A stretch of DNA of 23,147 bases from Candidatus Zixiibacteriota bacterium (GCA_018816665.1 JAHIVM010000444.1:1-23147), one strand, 5' to 3'; shown: positions 7,515 through 15,164, numbered from the stretch's first letter. Numbers and translations: made by a program. Notes: generated by a model from the letters alone, not told the origin.

Positions 7515-8690
7515 ATGATTAAGAAAGTATTGATCGACAGGGCCAATCGTCTCTACCAGATGCCCCCGGATCTCCTTACGTTCGCGGGGTCATCGGAGGA
7601 CCGGACATTTCTTCGCCGCGCCGACCTGCTCGATCTGGCCCGTTTCACCTGGCCTTTGCCCTGCACGTCCGACCACAATATCACGCCGGAGTCGGCCATG
7701 CCGGCTTCGTCGGCAGAAATCGCGGAACTGAAAAACCTGGTTACCGACTGGTTTCAGAACTACCATCAGACACGAATCTCTCCGGAAAAAGAGATTTTCA
7801 TCGGCGGCGGGATATCATCGCTGGTGTTTTTGCTGTCGCTGGCCTTTCTCGATCGCGGCGATGTCGCTTTTGTCCCCGGTCTCGGGATTCCGCTCTATCG
7901 TTCGGCCGTAACCGCCAGCAACGCCGAACCTATCGGTTATGAGATCTCGGCCAAAAACTCCTGGATGCCGCTGTTTGACCGTCTCAGCTCCCGCCTGGGC
8001 GGCGTGGCCCGACTGTTGTTTCTCAATTCGCCCCACAATCCCACCGGGGCGGAGTTCGATGAGAAGTCGTTTGCGGAGTTAATCTGGCTGGCCGGTCGCG
8101 AGAACATCATGCTGGTCAACGATGCCGCTTATGCCTCGGTCGCCAGTCGCAAACCGGTGTCGCTGATGGCGGTGCGCGGAGGCAAACGAGTCGGGATTGA
8201 ACTGCATTCGTTTTCGTACTCGTTTGGTCTGCCCCGGTTGCCGTTTGGTTTTGCCGTGGGCAGTCGCGATGTCATCAGCGGTATAGAACAGGCCTCCCGC
8301 TTGCTGCCTTCCGCAATCCCGAAGTATTTCGTAGACATGGCGTCCCGGGCGGTACGACAATTCCCGAACGCCGATCTGAAAAAAGTGCGCGACCAGATCA
8401 ATCGGACCCGGGCAGCGGCATCGACATTCCTTGATAAGGCGGATCTTGAGCTTAACGGTTACCCGACTACGCCTTTTGCGTGGGCCGGAATTGCCCGGCG
8501 CGGACTTTCGGTCCGGATGGCCCGGCAGCTGTTCCGACGGCATCGTACGTTGATCATCCCCGGTGCCAGTTTTGGCGAAACCGGCGAGGGATTTGTGAGA
8601 CTTTGCCTCTGCGCCGGTCCGGAGAAGTTTCAGCAGGCGACTGAACGGTTGAGCAAGCGACGGCTGGTGCGAGGAGACACAAGGAAATGA
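7515..8690 (+). CDS. Aminotransferase class I/II-fold protein lacking the PLP lysine
   Basis: 391 residues from ATG 7515 (AGAGG five bases upstream). GTG 7497, overlapping the previous stop and preceded by AAGAGG, is an equally possible start. The fold-type I aminotransferase layout is clear: N-S-P-H-N-P-T-G (N175), N-D-A-A-Y (D203, the pyridine-nitrogen aspartate), and a C-terminal G-E-G-F-V-R (R362, the carboxylate-binding arginine). The segment that should hold the Schiff-base lysine, S-F-S-K in relatives, reads H-S-F-S-Y-S-F-G. The lysine is Tyr235, codon TAC at 8217-8219. The following G-W-R-I-G-F is also altered, to R-L-P-F-G-F, and the usual G-Y-P of the N-domain reads G-I-P. The reading frame is intact and full length. 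Either it is a pseudoenzyme or it has a non-PLP function. It overlaps folB by four bases (ATGA), so it is translated with folate genes. Confidence 0.85.
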   Translation: MIKKVLIDRANRLYQMPPDLLTFAGSSEDRTFLRRADLLDLARFTWPLPCTSDHNITPESAMPASSAEIAELKNLVTDWFQNYHQTRISPEKEIFIGGGISSLVFLLSLAFLDRGDVAFVPGLGIPLYRSAVTASNAEPIGYEISAKNSWMPLFDRLSSRLGGVARLLFLNSPHNPTGAEFDEKSFAELIWLAGRENIMLVNDAAYASVASRKPVSLMAVRGGKRVGIELHSFSYSFGLPRLPFGFAVGSRDVISGIEQASRLLPSAIPKYFVDMASRAVRQFPNADLKKVRDQINRTRAAASTFLDKADLELNGYPTTPFAWAGIARRGLSVRMARQLFRRHRTLIIPGASFGETGEGFVRLCLCAGPEKFQQATERLSKRRLVRGDTRK

Positions 8691-9091
8691 CCGATGTAAT
8701 TCGCCTCGTAGGGATGTCGTTTTACGGCTACCACGGCGTTTCCGCCGCCGAAAAAGAGACCGGGCGCGCGTTTGAAGTGGATTGTGAAATTGAGGCCGAT
8801 CTCGCCCGGGCGGGACATTCCGACCGACTTGCCGATACTATAGACTATGGCGCCGTGTACGCCACGATTCGGGAAGTTGTCGAGGGAAAGGCCTATGCCC
8901 TGCTGGAACGGCTGGCCGGCGAACTAGCCGCCTTACTGCTTGACAGGTTTCCTATCTTTCGGGTAACTTTGAAAGTCCGGAAGATGATGCCGCCCGTCAG
9001 CGGCCAGGTCAAACATATCGAGGTCGAGGTCACCCGCCACCAGGGCGATGTGGCCAAGATCACCGACGAGGACAACCAGCCGCAGGAGTAA
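8687..9091 (+). CDS. folB: Dihydroneopterin aldolase
   Basis: 134 residues. Converts 7,8-dihydroneopterin to 6-hydroxymethyl-7,8-dihydropterin and glycolaldehyde in folate synthesis (cytosolic, octameric in known members). It has the FolB signature: F-Y-G-Y-H-G-V near residue 12-18, E22, I-D-Y-G-A-V-Y (Y54), L-L-E-R-L-A (E74), and the catalytic lysine K99 in R-K-M-M-P-P. Length is typical (about 120) plus a charged C-terminal tail of about 15 residues. AAGGA precedes the ATG, which overlaps the preceding stop codon (ATGA), and folK follows nine bases later. Confidence 0.95.
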   Translation: MTDVIRLVGMSFYGYHGVSAAEKETGRAFEVDCEIEADLARAGHSDRLADTIDYGAVYATIREVVEGKAYALLERLAGELAALLLDRFPIFRVTLKVRKMMPPVSGQVKHIEVEVTRHQGDVAKITDEDNQPQE

Positions 9092-9100
9092 GGAGTACCA

Positions 9101-9610
9101 ATGGCTGAGACGACATACATTTTGTTGGGCTCGAACCTTGGCGACCGTGAAGGATTTCTTGCCGCGGCCCTGGACCGGATGCAGTCGATCGAGGGACTGG
9201 AAATCATCGCCACCTCGGCGGTGTATGTCACCGAGCCGGTAGACATGCCGCCCGACGCCCCCGGATTTCTCAACCAGGTGGTGAAGGCCGACTATCAATA
9301 CGCGCCCCGGGAACTCCTGCACGCCCTGGAACAGATTGAATACGAGCTGGGACGAACCGGCAAGGGCAGATGTCTCCCCCGGACGATGGACCTGGATATC
9401 CTCCTGTTCGGCGAACAGGTGCTGGACTCCAAACAACTGACAATACCGCATCGGAAATTGCTCCGGCGAGCCTTTGCGCTGGTACCGCTGTTGCAGCTCG
9501 ATGCCAACCTGGTACATCCGGTGACAAACAAGCCGATTGCCAAATACCTGTCGACCGCCGAGGCGGCAGAAGTGATTGTGTATAAGGATCATGTTGCCCG
9601 AAACGTCTGA
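9101..9610 (+). CDS. folK: 2-amino-4-hydroxy-6-hydroxymethyldihydropteridine pyrophosphokinase (HPPK)
   Basis: 169 residues. Transfers pyrophosphate from ATP to 6-hydroxymethyl-7,8-dihydropterin, the step after FolB. Visible motifs are L-L-G-S-N-L-G-D-R (8-16), T-E-P-V (44-47), F-L-N-Q-V-V (56-61), and the Mg/ATP segment P-R-T-M-D-L-D-I-L-L (93-102) with D97 and D99, followed by I-P-H-R-K-L-L-R-R-A-F. Length and spacing match the family. AAGGAG lies six to seven bases upstream of ATG 9101. The 3' end overlaps the start of the kinase gene by 20 bases, so the two are probably translationally coupled. Confidence 0.96.
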   Translation: MAETTYILLGSNLGDREGFLAAALDRMQSIEGLEIIATSAVYVTEPVDMPPDAPGFLNQVVKADYQYAPRELLHALEQIEYELGRTGKGRCLPRTMDLDILLFGEQVLDSKQLTIPHRKLLRRAFALVPLLQLDANLVHPVTNKPIAKYLSTAEAAEVIVYKDHVARNV

Positions 9611-10250
9611 GTTCAATTACATCGCGGTCGAAGGGGTCATCGGGGTTGGCAAAACGACCTTTGCCGGCATGCTGGCCGAACGAATCGGCGCCGAGATTCT
9701 CAACGAGGAAGTGTTTGAGAATCCGTTTCTCGTTGATTTTTACAAAAACCGAAAGCGCCACGCCTTCGCCTGCCAGCTAAACTTCCTGATCTCCCGGTTC
9801 CAGCAACAACAGCAGTTGCTCACGCGGGATCTGTTTGCTCAGCGTATCGTGGCCGACTATCTGTTTGCCAAGGACTCGATTTTTGCGTCGATCAACCTCT
9901 CCGAGCGGGAACTGGCTCTATACAACAAAATCGCCCCGGCCCTGTCCGCCGAAATCCCAAAGCCCGACCTGGCGATTTATCTGCAGGCCTCGACCTCGGT
10001 CCTGATGCAGCGCATCCACAAACGCAATTACTCGTTTGAGAAATCAATTGATCTCGAGTACCTGGAAATGCTCAACAACGCGTACAATTATTACTTCTTC
10101 CATTACTCGGACACACCGCTGCTGGTCGTGCGCACGGATGAGATAGATTTCGCCAACAATCCCGAGCATTTCGAAGACCTGATCGAGCAGATCACCAAAC
10201 CCATCGCCGGAAAAAAATACTACGTACCCGCGGCCAACCTGGCCGGTTAG
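9591..10250 (+). CDS. Deoxynucleoside kinase
   Basis: 219 residues from ATG 9591; an in-frame TTG at 9576 is less likely. It phosphorylates deoxynucleosides with a nucleoside triphosphate (salvage). The P-loop G-V-I-G-V-G-K-T is at 15-22. The family pattern N-E-E-V-F-E-N-P-F-L-x-D-F-Y, then A-F-A-C-Q-L-N-F-L-I-S-R, and D-L-A-I-Y-L-Q-A followed by an R-I-H-K-R lid-like segment fit bacterial dNK/dGK/dAK-type kinases. In V-A-D-Y-L-F-A-K-D-S-I-F-A the residue after Asp is Ser; from memory many relatives have Arg there, which may affect activity. Substrate preference (dG, dA or dC) cannot be read. It sits between folK (20-base overlap) and panB (8-base gap). Confidence 0.9.
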   Translation: MLPETSEFNYIAVEGVIGVGKTTFAGMLAERIGAEILNEEVFENPFLVDFYKNRKRHAFACQLNFLISRFQQQQQLLTRDLFAQRIVADYLFAKDSIFASINLSERELALYNKIAPALSAEIPKPDLAIYLQASTSVLMQRIHKRNYSFEKSIDLEYLEMLNNAYNYYFFHYSDTPLLVVRTDEIDFANNPEHFEDLIEQITKPIAGKKYYVPAANLAG

Positions 10251-10258
10251 GTTTCCCC

Positions 10259-11092
10259 ATGTCCCGAATTACCCAGAAAAACCGGGTTACCGTTCAAACC
10301 ATCGCCACCATGAAATCCAAAGGCGAGAAGATTGCGGTCCTGACGGCCTATGACTACTTCGTGGCCGGGCTGCTCGACTCCGCCGGTATTGATATTCTCC
10401 TGGTGGGTGATTCCGCCAGCAATGTCATTCACGGTCATGATTCCACCCTGCCGATCACTATGGAAATCATGCTGGCTCACACCGCCGCCGTGGCACGGGG
10501 CAGCAAACGGGCTATGGTCGTAGCGGATATGCCTTTTCTGTCATACCAGCCCTCGCTGGAAGTGGCCATCACGAATGCCGGACGGTTCCTCAAAGAGGCC
10601 GGCGCCGAAGCGGTCAAGCTTGAGGGCGGTATTGAAATGGTCCCGACTATCAAACGTCTGGTGGAATGCGGTATTCCCGTCATGGGGCACATCGGTCTCA
10701 CGCCGCAGTCGATCCATCGCTTTGGCGGACCGAAAGTGCAGGGACGGCATGAACGTTCCCGGGCGCTGCTCATGGAATCGGCGTTGGCCCTGCAGGAGGC
10801 GGGGTGTTTTTCGATGGTACTGGAGTTGGTGGAGAAGTCTATCGCTGCTGAGATCAGCGAAGCACTCTCAACCTGCGCCACGATTGGCATTGGCGCCGGT
10901 CCGGGCTGCGACGGTCAGGTGCTGGTGATCAATGACATTCTGGGACTGCGCGACCCCGGGTTCAAACCGAAATTCCTGCGCGAGTACGCCGACCTGCCGC
11001 CGATCATCAGCGACGCCGCCGCGCGGTTCATCAGGGACGTCCGCGACGGCAGCTATCCCAACGACGACGAGTCTTTCGACCTGAAGAAGTAG
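10259..11092 (+). CDS. panB: 3-methyl-2-oxobutanoate hydroxymethyltransferase (ketopantoate hydroxymethyltransferase)
   Basis: 277 residues. The first committed enzyme of pantothenate synthesis. It transfers a hydroxymethyl group from 5,10-methylene-tetrahydrofolate to alpha-ketoisovalerate, so it consumes the folate product of the upstream genes. Signature motifs are L-T-A-Y-D-Y (28-33), L-L-V-G-D-S (48-52, Mg ligand D51), V-A-D-M-P-F (88-93, Mg ligand D90), K-L-E-G-G (120-124), G-H-I-G-L-T-P-Q (143-150), K-V-Q-G-R (159-163) and a likely catalytic E189 in V-L-E-L. G-I-G-A-G-P-G-C-D-G-Q-V-L follows. Length is normal. It is the last gene of the operon, and panC is not adjacent. Only a weak ribosome-binding site is visible. 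Confidence 0.97.
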   Translation: MSRITQKNRVTVQTIATMKSKGEKIAVLTAYDYFVAGLLDSAGIDILLVGDSASNVIHGHDSTLPITMEIMLAHTAAVARGSKRAMVVADMPFLSYQPSLEVAITNAGRFLKEAGAEAVKLEGGIEMVPTIKRLVECGIPVMGHIGLTPQSIHRFGGPKVQGRHERSRALLMESALALQEAGCFSMVLELVEKSIAAEISEALSTCATIGIGAGPGCDGQVLVINDILGLRDPGFKPKFLREYADLPPIISDAAARFIRDVRDGSYPNDDESFDLKK

Positions 11093-11237
11093 AACGCTTG
11101 TGGTCTCAGAGTCACAACCGCCCCCCCTTCTCGCTATGCCCGCACACAAATGCAGGCGCCGGGTGCCACAATCAAGTCCTCTTGACTGTGCTTATCCTGA
11201 ATCCGGGACCCAGAAGAGCCGACTCGATCCTTAATGA

Positions 11238-11257
11238 CCCGCCAGCTTGATGGCGGG
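11238..11257. repeat. Hairpin CCCGCCA-GCTTGA-TGGCGGG
   Basis: A perfect 7-bp GC-rich stem with a 6-base loop, 145 bases past panB. It lacks a following T-run on either strand, so a role as an intrinsic terminator is weak. Its right arm overlaps the first copy of the 19-base direct repeat. Confidence 0.45.
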
Positions 11258-11391
11258 AGTACACGGTACGTTATCCGGTCATCGAGCTGATTGGTCACTA
11301 ACACAGGCTGCACTCCATAGACGGCTGAGACGTAGCCTTCGCACGCTGCCGTTCTCCACTTTCCATCACTCAGGGAGCACGCGGTACGTCA
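11255..11391 (+). repeat. Degenerate 19-base direct repeat, two copies 118 bases apart
   Basis: Copy 1 (11255-11273) reads GGGAGTACACGGTACGTTA and copy 2 (11373-11391) reads GGGAGCACGCGGTACGTCA. They match at 16 of 19 positions, and all three differences are transitions. The coordinates given span both copies and the intervening DNA. Confidence 0.45.
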
Positions 11392-11440
11392 CGTCCCGAC
11401 GCTCTTTCGCGCTGACCATCACAATCTCGTCACTTCGGCA

Positions 11441-11474
11441 TTGACAAAATAGTCCGGGTTTGCGTTTATGTTTG
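11441..11474 (+). promoter_or_regulatory. Candidate promoter for the lipoprotein-protease operon
   Basis: A perfect TTGACA (11441-11446) is followed 18 bases later by TTTATG. The overlapping TATGTTTG (11467-11474) also fits the TAnnTTTG -7 element used by Bacteroidetes primary sigma factors. The leader to the ATG at 11601 would be about 120 bases. The position fits, but the -10 match is weak. Confidence 0.4.
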
Positions 11475-11600
11475 TAGACGGGCTACAGCCGTAGCCGTCG
11501 AGGGCGGGGGCGTCCAATCTCTTACCGTCGATTCGGCCGCTTCCCCGCTTGGGCCACACCCGTGCGACATAGATGAATCACGATAGATGAAAGGCAGACT

Positions 11601-13196
11601 ATGCGAATGCACCCGACTGTCCGGCTGGCGCTGGTACTGATACTGGCAGGCATGATCCTGCTGGCAACCGCCTGCGACGACCACGGCACCGAATCAGGCA
11701 TCACCCAGGTCACTATCACCGGCATGGTTCTGGATACCCTGCGCGGGCACCCGGTGACTGGGGCATTGGTGTCACTCGATGATACATCGGTTGTGACGGC
11801 GACATCGGATGCTCTGGGCATCTACTCGGCGGTCGTTTCGGTACGGGGGCATGAGGTCCGCCCGGTGACGGTGTACTGCCGGCGCGATGGGTACCGGAGT
11901 GAGAGCCGGACGGTAGCGGCGGGCCGGACCCAACGGGTGATAAGCGGTGTGGACTTCCGGCTGTGGCCGGATCCCCTGTTGGCAGACACGATAGTTGTCA
12001 CCGGCCGGGTGCTGGATTCGATCAAGCAACTACCGTTGTCCGGGGTGACGGTTCATCTGAATGACACCCTGGGGCCGGGAGTAGCGCCTGACTCAATGGG
12101 CTATTACTGCATAACGTCACTGGTGCCCGAGACCAGCACGGTGGCCCTGACGGTGTACGGCAGGCGCCGTGGCTACCTCACGGAGATGCGTAACTTCACT
12201 ACCGATCATGACCATCGGGCGTTTGACAGTGTCGATTTCCCAATGGCTCATCGACCCGATGACTATCCGGTGTATTTCTGGGGCGGCATAGACGATCTGT
12301 ACGGCGTGTACCGGGTGCAATCCCGCCTTTTGGATACTTTCAGACTGGACCTGGAAGAACCGAGGGATCTCGACGTATCCGCCGATGGATCCCTGCTGTA
12401 CATTCGTATGCCGCAGAGCGTAGTAGTGGTGAGCACGACAACCCTGCTGACCGTCACAGAGCTACCCTATCCCAGCCTGTGGCCGGTTGCAGTCTCTCCG
12501 GACGGGCGCCACATCGCACTTCAAACCGGCGACCTCTACATTCTGCGCACCTCTGATTACTCGGTTGTTCACAATGATACGGACGGCGTGACGAACGGTG
12601 CCTTCAGTCAAGATGGCAATCGCTTCTACGCCGATGGTGGTTCCGATCTGGGCCAACTCATCTACAAAGTTGATCTGGCCAACGACTTCGCAGTCACACG
12701 TACATATGTCCCCGGCAGCTATGCGATTTCAATGATGCGGCCCTCCCGGGACGAATCCCTCTGGTTCCTGTACCGCAATGTCAGTTGGGATGAGTCGCGC
12801 TTTGATGTCTACGATGTGGCTATTGACTCCATCATCTTCTATGATTGGTTGTCGCCAGGGAAGGGTACTCTGCTTCCTTCGGTCGATTCTGATAGAATGT
12901 TTTCTACAAGTCCGGGTACTCTACTGGCGGGAACGCCGTCACCCTATGCGTTTGCGGCGTACAACATCGCCAGTCAAACCGTGGATTCCGTCAGTATTGC
13001 CAGCGACTGCGATGGGCACCCGGTGTACTTCAGATGCGGAATCCTGGCGGTCACCCCGGACGGTCGTTTCCTGATCGGAGATAACTTCAACTATGGTATC
13101 GGTATGATGATCTATGATTTGCACGCTGACAGTCTGGACACATGCGTGTGCCCGCCCTGTGCTGAGTATTATTTGAGTTGTCAGACTATTCCCTAA
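11601..13196 (+). CDS. Lipoprotein with two carboxypeptidase-regulatory-like domains and a propeller-like region
   Basis: 531 residues. A lipoprotein signal peptide ends L-L-A-T-A-C with C25 as the likely lipidated residue, so the protein is anchored in an envelope membrane. Two tandem beta-sandwich repeats follow, about 36-118 and 127-216. Each has V-T-I/V-T-G-M/R-V-L-D-T/S...L-x-G-V/A-x-V-x-L-x-D, a G-Y/I-Y turn and a G-Y-x-x-E/S-x-R segment, the pattern of CarboxypepD_reg-like domains. Residues about 220-525 contain propeller-like repeats (D-L-D-V-S-A-D-G-S-L-L-Y-I, P-V-A-V-S-P-D-G-R-H-I-A-L, L-A-V-T-P-D-G-R-F-L-I-G), as in YVTN/WD-type surface proteins. AAAGG precedes ATG 11601; ATG 11607 is an alternative. 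The protease gene begins 25 bases after the stop, suggesting co-transcription. No catalytic residues were recognised. Confidence 0.8.
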   Translation: MRMHPTVRLALVLILAGMILLATACDDHGTESGITQVTITGMVLDTLRGHPVTGALVSLDDTSVVTATSDALGIYSAVVSVRGHEVRPVTVYCRRDGYRSESRTVAAGRTQRVISGVDFRLWPDPLLADTIVVTGRVLDSIKQLPLSGVTVHLNDTLGPGVAPDSMGYYCITSLVPETSTVALTVYGRRRGYLTEMRNFTTDHDHRAFDSVDFPMAHRPDDYPVYFWGGIDDLYGVYRVQSRLLDTFRLDLEEPRDLDVSADGSLLYIRMPQSVVVVSTTTLLTVTELPYPSLWPVAVSPDGRHIALQTGDLYILRTSDYSVVHNDTDGVTNGAFSQDGNRFYADGGSDLGQLIYKVDLANDFAVTRTYVPGSYAISMMRPSRDESLWFLYRNVSWDESRFDVYDVAIDSIIFYDWLSPGKGTLLPSVDSDRMFSTSPGTLLAGTPSPYAFAAYNIASQTVDSVSIASDCDGHPVYFRCGILAVTPDGRFLIGDNFNYGIGMMIYDLHADSLDTCVCPPCAEYYLSCQTIP

Positions 13197-13221
13197 ACTC
13201 TAACAAATGGAGGGGCTTAGA

Positions 13222-13806
13222 ATGAGAATCGTTCTCACGCTCACAATCATGATGGCATTGGCCGGAAGCGTCGGTGCCACCGACCAACCCTACTACTGGG
13301 GTCCGTCGGGTCAGGTTCCGCTCAAAATCGACTCCACGCGCGTTCTCGTCAAGTTGGATCACAGGATGCCCTCGCCGCAGATGAGCGATGTTATCGCGGC
13401 TATTCCGGAGCTCATCGACACGGTCTTTGAAGTGCGGAAACAGGGCGGATTCGTAGTATGCGCAGTGACTGACAGTTCAGACTACGACGATCTACTGGTA
13501 ACGTTGCGCTCTCGCAATGACGTCTACCTGGCCGAACCGTACTATCTGAACATGTCTGATTCAGCCATGATTCTGGGCGACGCGTTGACGGTCGCCTTTG
13601 ACAGCAGCATGACTCCGGGTGAGGTGGAAGCCTTTGCCGATGCCCACAACATTGCCGTCGATCGTACTCTGCTGGGCATGGAAAACGTCTATGTTCTCCG
13701 TAACACCGACTCCTCCGGCTACGGACTGCTTGACCTGGCCAATTCTCTCTACACCTCGACCGAAACTCGCTGGTCACACCCGGATTTCTGCTGCCGGATA
13801 GTCTAA
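13222..13806 (+). CDS. Signal peptide and propeptide part of a subtilisin-family protease (ends at in-frame TAA)
   Basis: 194 residues from ATG 13222, which has a strong GGAGGGG six bases upstream; ATG 13207 lies within that site. A signal peptide (M-R-I-V-L-T-L-T-I-M-M-A-L-A-G-S-V-G-A) is followed by a propeptide-like region, including Y-L-A-E-P-Y-Y at about 104-110 and a segment running to S-H-P-D-F, the type of sequence that normally precedes an S8 catalytic domain. The frame stops at TAA 13804-13806 and continues open in the same frame straight into the catalytic domain. This is therefore the 5' half of one gene with a nonsense codon, not an independent protein. Alone it would encode an exported inhibitor-like propeptide. 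It is 25 bases downstream of the lipoprotein gene. Confidence 0.75.
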   Translation: MRIVLTLTIMMALAGSVGATDQPYYWGPSGQVPLKIDSTRVLVKLDHRMPSPQMSDVIAAIPELIDTVFEVRKQGGFVVCAVTDSSDYDDLLVTLRSRNDVYLAEPYYLNMSDSAMILGDALTVAFDSSMTPGEVEAFADAHNIAVDRTLLGMENVYVLRNTDSSGYGLLDLANSLYTSTETRWSHPDFCCRIV

Positions 13807-13818
13807 TGCGCGTACGAC

Positions 13819-15096
13819 GTGTATGATTACTATCATTCAAAACAGGATCACATTCTAAGGGTTGTGGGTACCCTCGGGGAAGCCTCGGTCTGGGACTTTG
13901 CCGGGCTATCCGATACGGTGGTGGTCGCCGTCATAGATGACGGTATCACTGAGCACTGGGATCTCCCTCTCGATCGCATCCTGCCAGGGCGTGATTTCAA
14001 CACGGGTGACACAAGCCACCTTACCGATGACGATCCAAGTCCCGGCTACGAGGAGGGACATGGGATGGGGTGCGCAGGCATTGTCGCGGCATCCCATTCC
14101 ACCGATCCAAACGACAGTACGGACTTTCACACGGGTGTCATGTCAATGAATCCGGCGGTCAAGGTGCTCCCGGTCAAGATCTTTGCGGACACAGATACGT
14201 CCAGCACATTGACCTATTCGCTACTCGCCGACGCAATTAGCTGGGCTTACCTGAACGGCGCTGATGTGCTGTCCAACAGTTGGGGATGGGAGGACTCAAC
14301 GGTGTATGGCACCGAGGAGATCACTGCGGCTATCTACAATGCCTTCATGTACGGTCGAGGGGGCATGGGCTGCCCGGTCGTTTTCTCCTCGGGCAACTGG
14401 TCTCACCCCTGGGTTTCGTATCCGGCAAGCCTTTCGTACTCGCTGGCTGTGGGTGCTCTCACACTTGCCGACACTGCATTCGACTACAGCCAATATGGCG
14501 AGCATCTTGACCTGATGGCACCCAGCGGCAAGCATCTGACAGATGACGTCTGGACCCTGGACCAACGCTTTGCGGCCGGCGAGAACCCCAACTATATCGG
14601 CAGTCATAAAGACCCCATTATATGGGACTGCACGTTGTTGGAAGGGATAAACGACGATAACATTAATTGCCATTTCGGGGGAACGTCGGCCGCCTGTCCT
14701 GTGGTGTCGGGAGCGGCCAGTCTACTCCTGGCCCGGGACTCCACGCTTTCCTCTCAGGTTATCTACGAAATACTGAAACACACGGCGGTGCGTCTGTGGG
14801 AAGACACAACCATGGAGCGCGATTTCAATTACGGCTATGGGCGAGTAGATGCTTTCCGGGCGCTGCTGTCTATCTCGCGGGGGGATGCCGACAACAACGA
14901 CGTCATTGATGTGGGCGATCTCACCACCATAATCGACTACCTGTTTAACACCTTTGAACCGCCCTTCCCCGATCCTTTGCTCGCCGATTGCGACTGTAGC
15001 GGTTCGGTGGATGTGGGCGATGTTTCTGCGATGATCGACCACCTGTTTATCCTGTTCGCTGACTTTCCGTATCCCTGTTTTGAATTCGGAAATTAG
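13819..15096 (+). CDS. Subtilisin-family (S8) serine protease catalytic part with C-terminal dockerin-like pair
   Basis: 425 residues in the same frame as the upstream propeptide half and separated from it only by TAA 13804-13806. The GTG at 13819 has no Shine-Dalgarno and is a nominal start. The full catalytic set is present: D40 (A-V-I-D-D-G), H81 (G-H-G-M-G-C-A-G), oxyanion N193 (S-S-G-N-W) and S290 (G-G-T-S-A-A-C-P). H-G-M-G replaces the usual H-G-T-H. Residues about 355-420 hold two dockerin-like repeats. Both have complete 12-position calcium loops (D-A-D-N-N-D-V-I-D-V-G-D and D-C-D-C-S-G-S-V-D-V-G-D) followed by an I-I-D-Y-L-F or M-I-D-H-L-F helix. Such modules dock to cohesins or act as surface tags. 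The intact triad suggests the stop is recent, read through, or a sequencing error. Confidence 0.85.
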   Translation: MYDYYHSKQDHILRVVGTLGEASVWDFAGLSDTVVVAVIDDGITEHWDLPLDRILPGRDFNTGDTSHLTDDDPSPGYEEGHGMGCAGIVAASHSTDPNDSTDFHTGVMSMNPAVKVLPVKIFADTDTSSTLTYSLLADAISWAYLNGADVLSNSWGWEDSTVYGTEEITAAIYNAFMYGRGGMGCPVVFSSGNWSHPWVSYPASLSYSLAVGALTLADTAFDYSQYGEHLDLMAPSGKHLTDDVWTLDQRFAAGENPNYIGSHKDPIIWDCTLLEGINDDNINCHFGGTSAACPVVSGAASLLLARDSTLSSQVIYEILKHTAVRLWEDTTMERDFNYGYGRVDAFRALLSISRGDADNNDVIDVGDLTTIIDYLFNTFEPPFPDPLLADCDCSGSVDVGDVSAMIDHLFILFADFPYPCFEFGN

Positions 15097-15127
15097 AGAC
15101 TACCTGACAAGATTGGCGAGAATACCC

Positions 15128-15164
15128 AACAACAAAACGGCCGCTCCCCGGAGGGAACGGCCGT
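15128..15164 (-). terminator. Intrinsic terminator of the large secreted-protein gene
   Basis: ACGGCCG (15137-15143) pairs with CGGCCGT (15158-15164), extended by an inner TCC/GGA after one mismatch. On the minus strand it is followed by TTTTGTTGTT. It lies 45 bases past the 1170-residue gene's stop codon, in the convergent gap with the protease gene. On the plus strand no good T-tract follows. Confidence 0.75.

Larger units (their letters stand above)
11093..11600. other. Intergenic region between panB and the lipoprotein gene
   Basis: About 508 bases without a convincing gene. It contains a 7-bp perfect hairpin with no U-tract (11238-11257), two degenerate 19-base copies of a direct repeat (11255-11273 and 11373-11391), and a promoter candidate at 11441-11474. 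No clear intrinsic terminator for panB was seen. Confidence 0.5.

Noticed and set aside
13804..13806. Genome-wide reassignment of TAA
   Set aside because: TAA ends other intact genes in the window at family-typical lengths, for example folB and the lipoprotein gene.
13819..13821. GTG 13819 as a genuine independent start of the protease
   Set aside because: No Shine-Dalgarno is present, a secreted protease would then lack a signal peptide, and the same frame continues the upstream propeptide.
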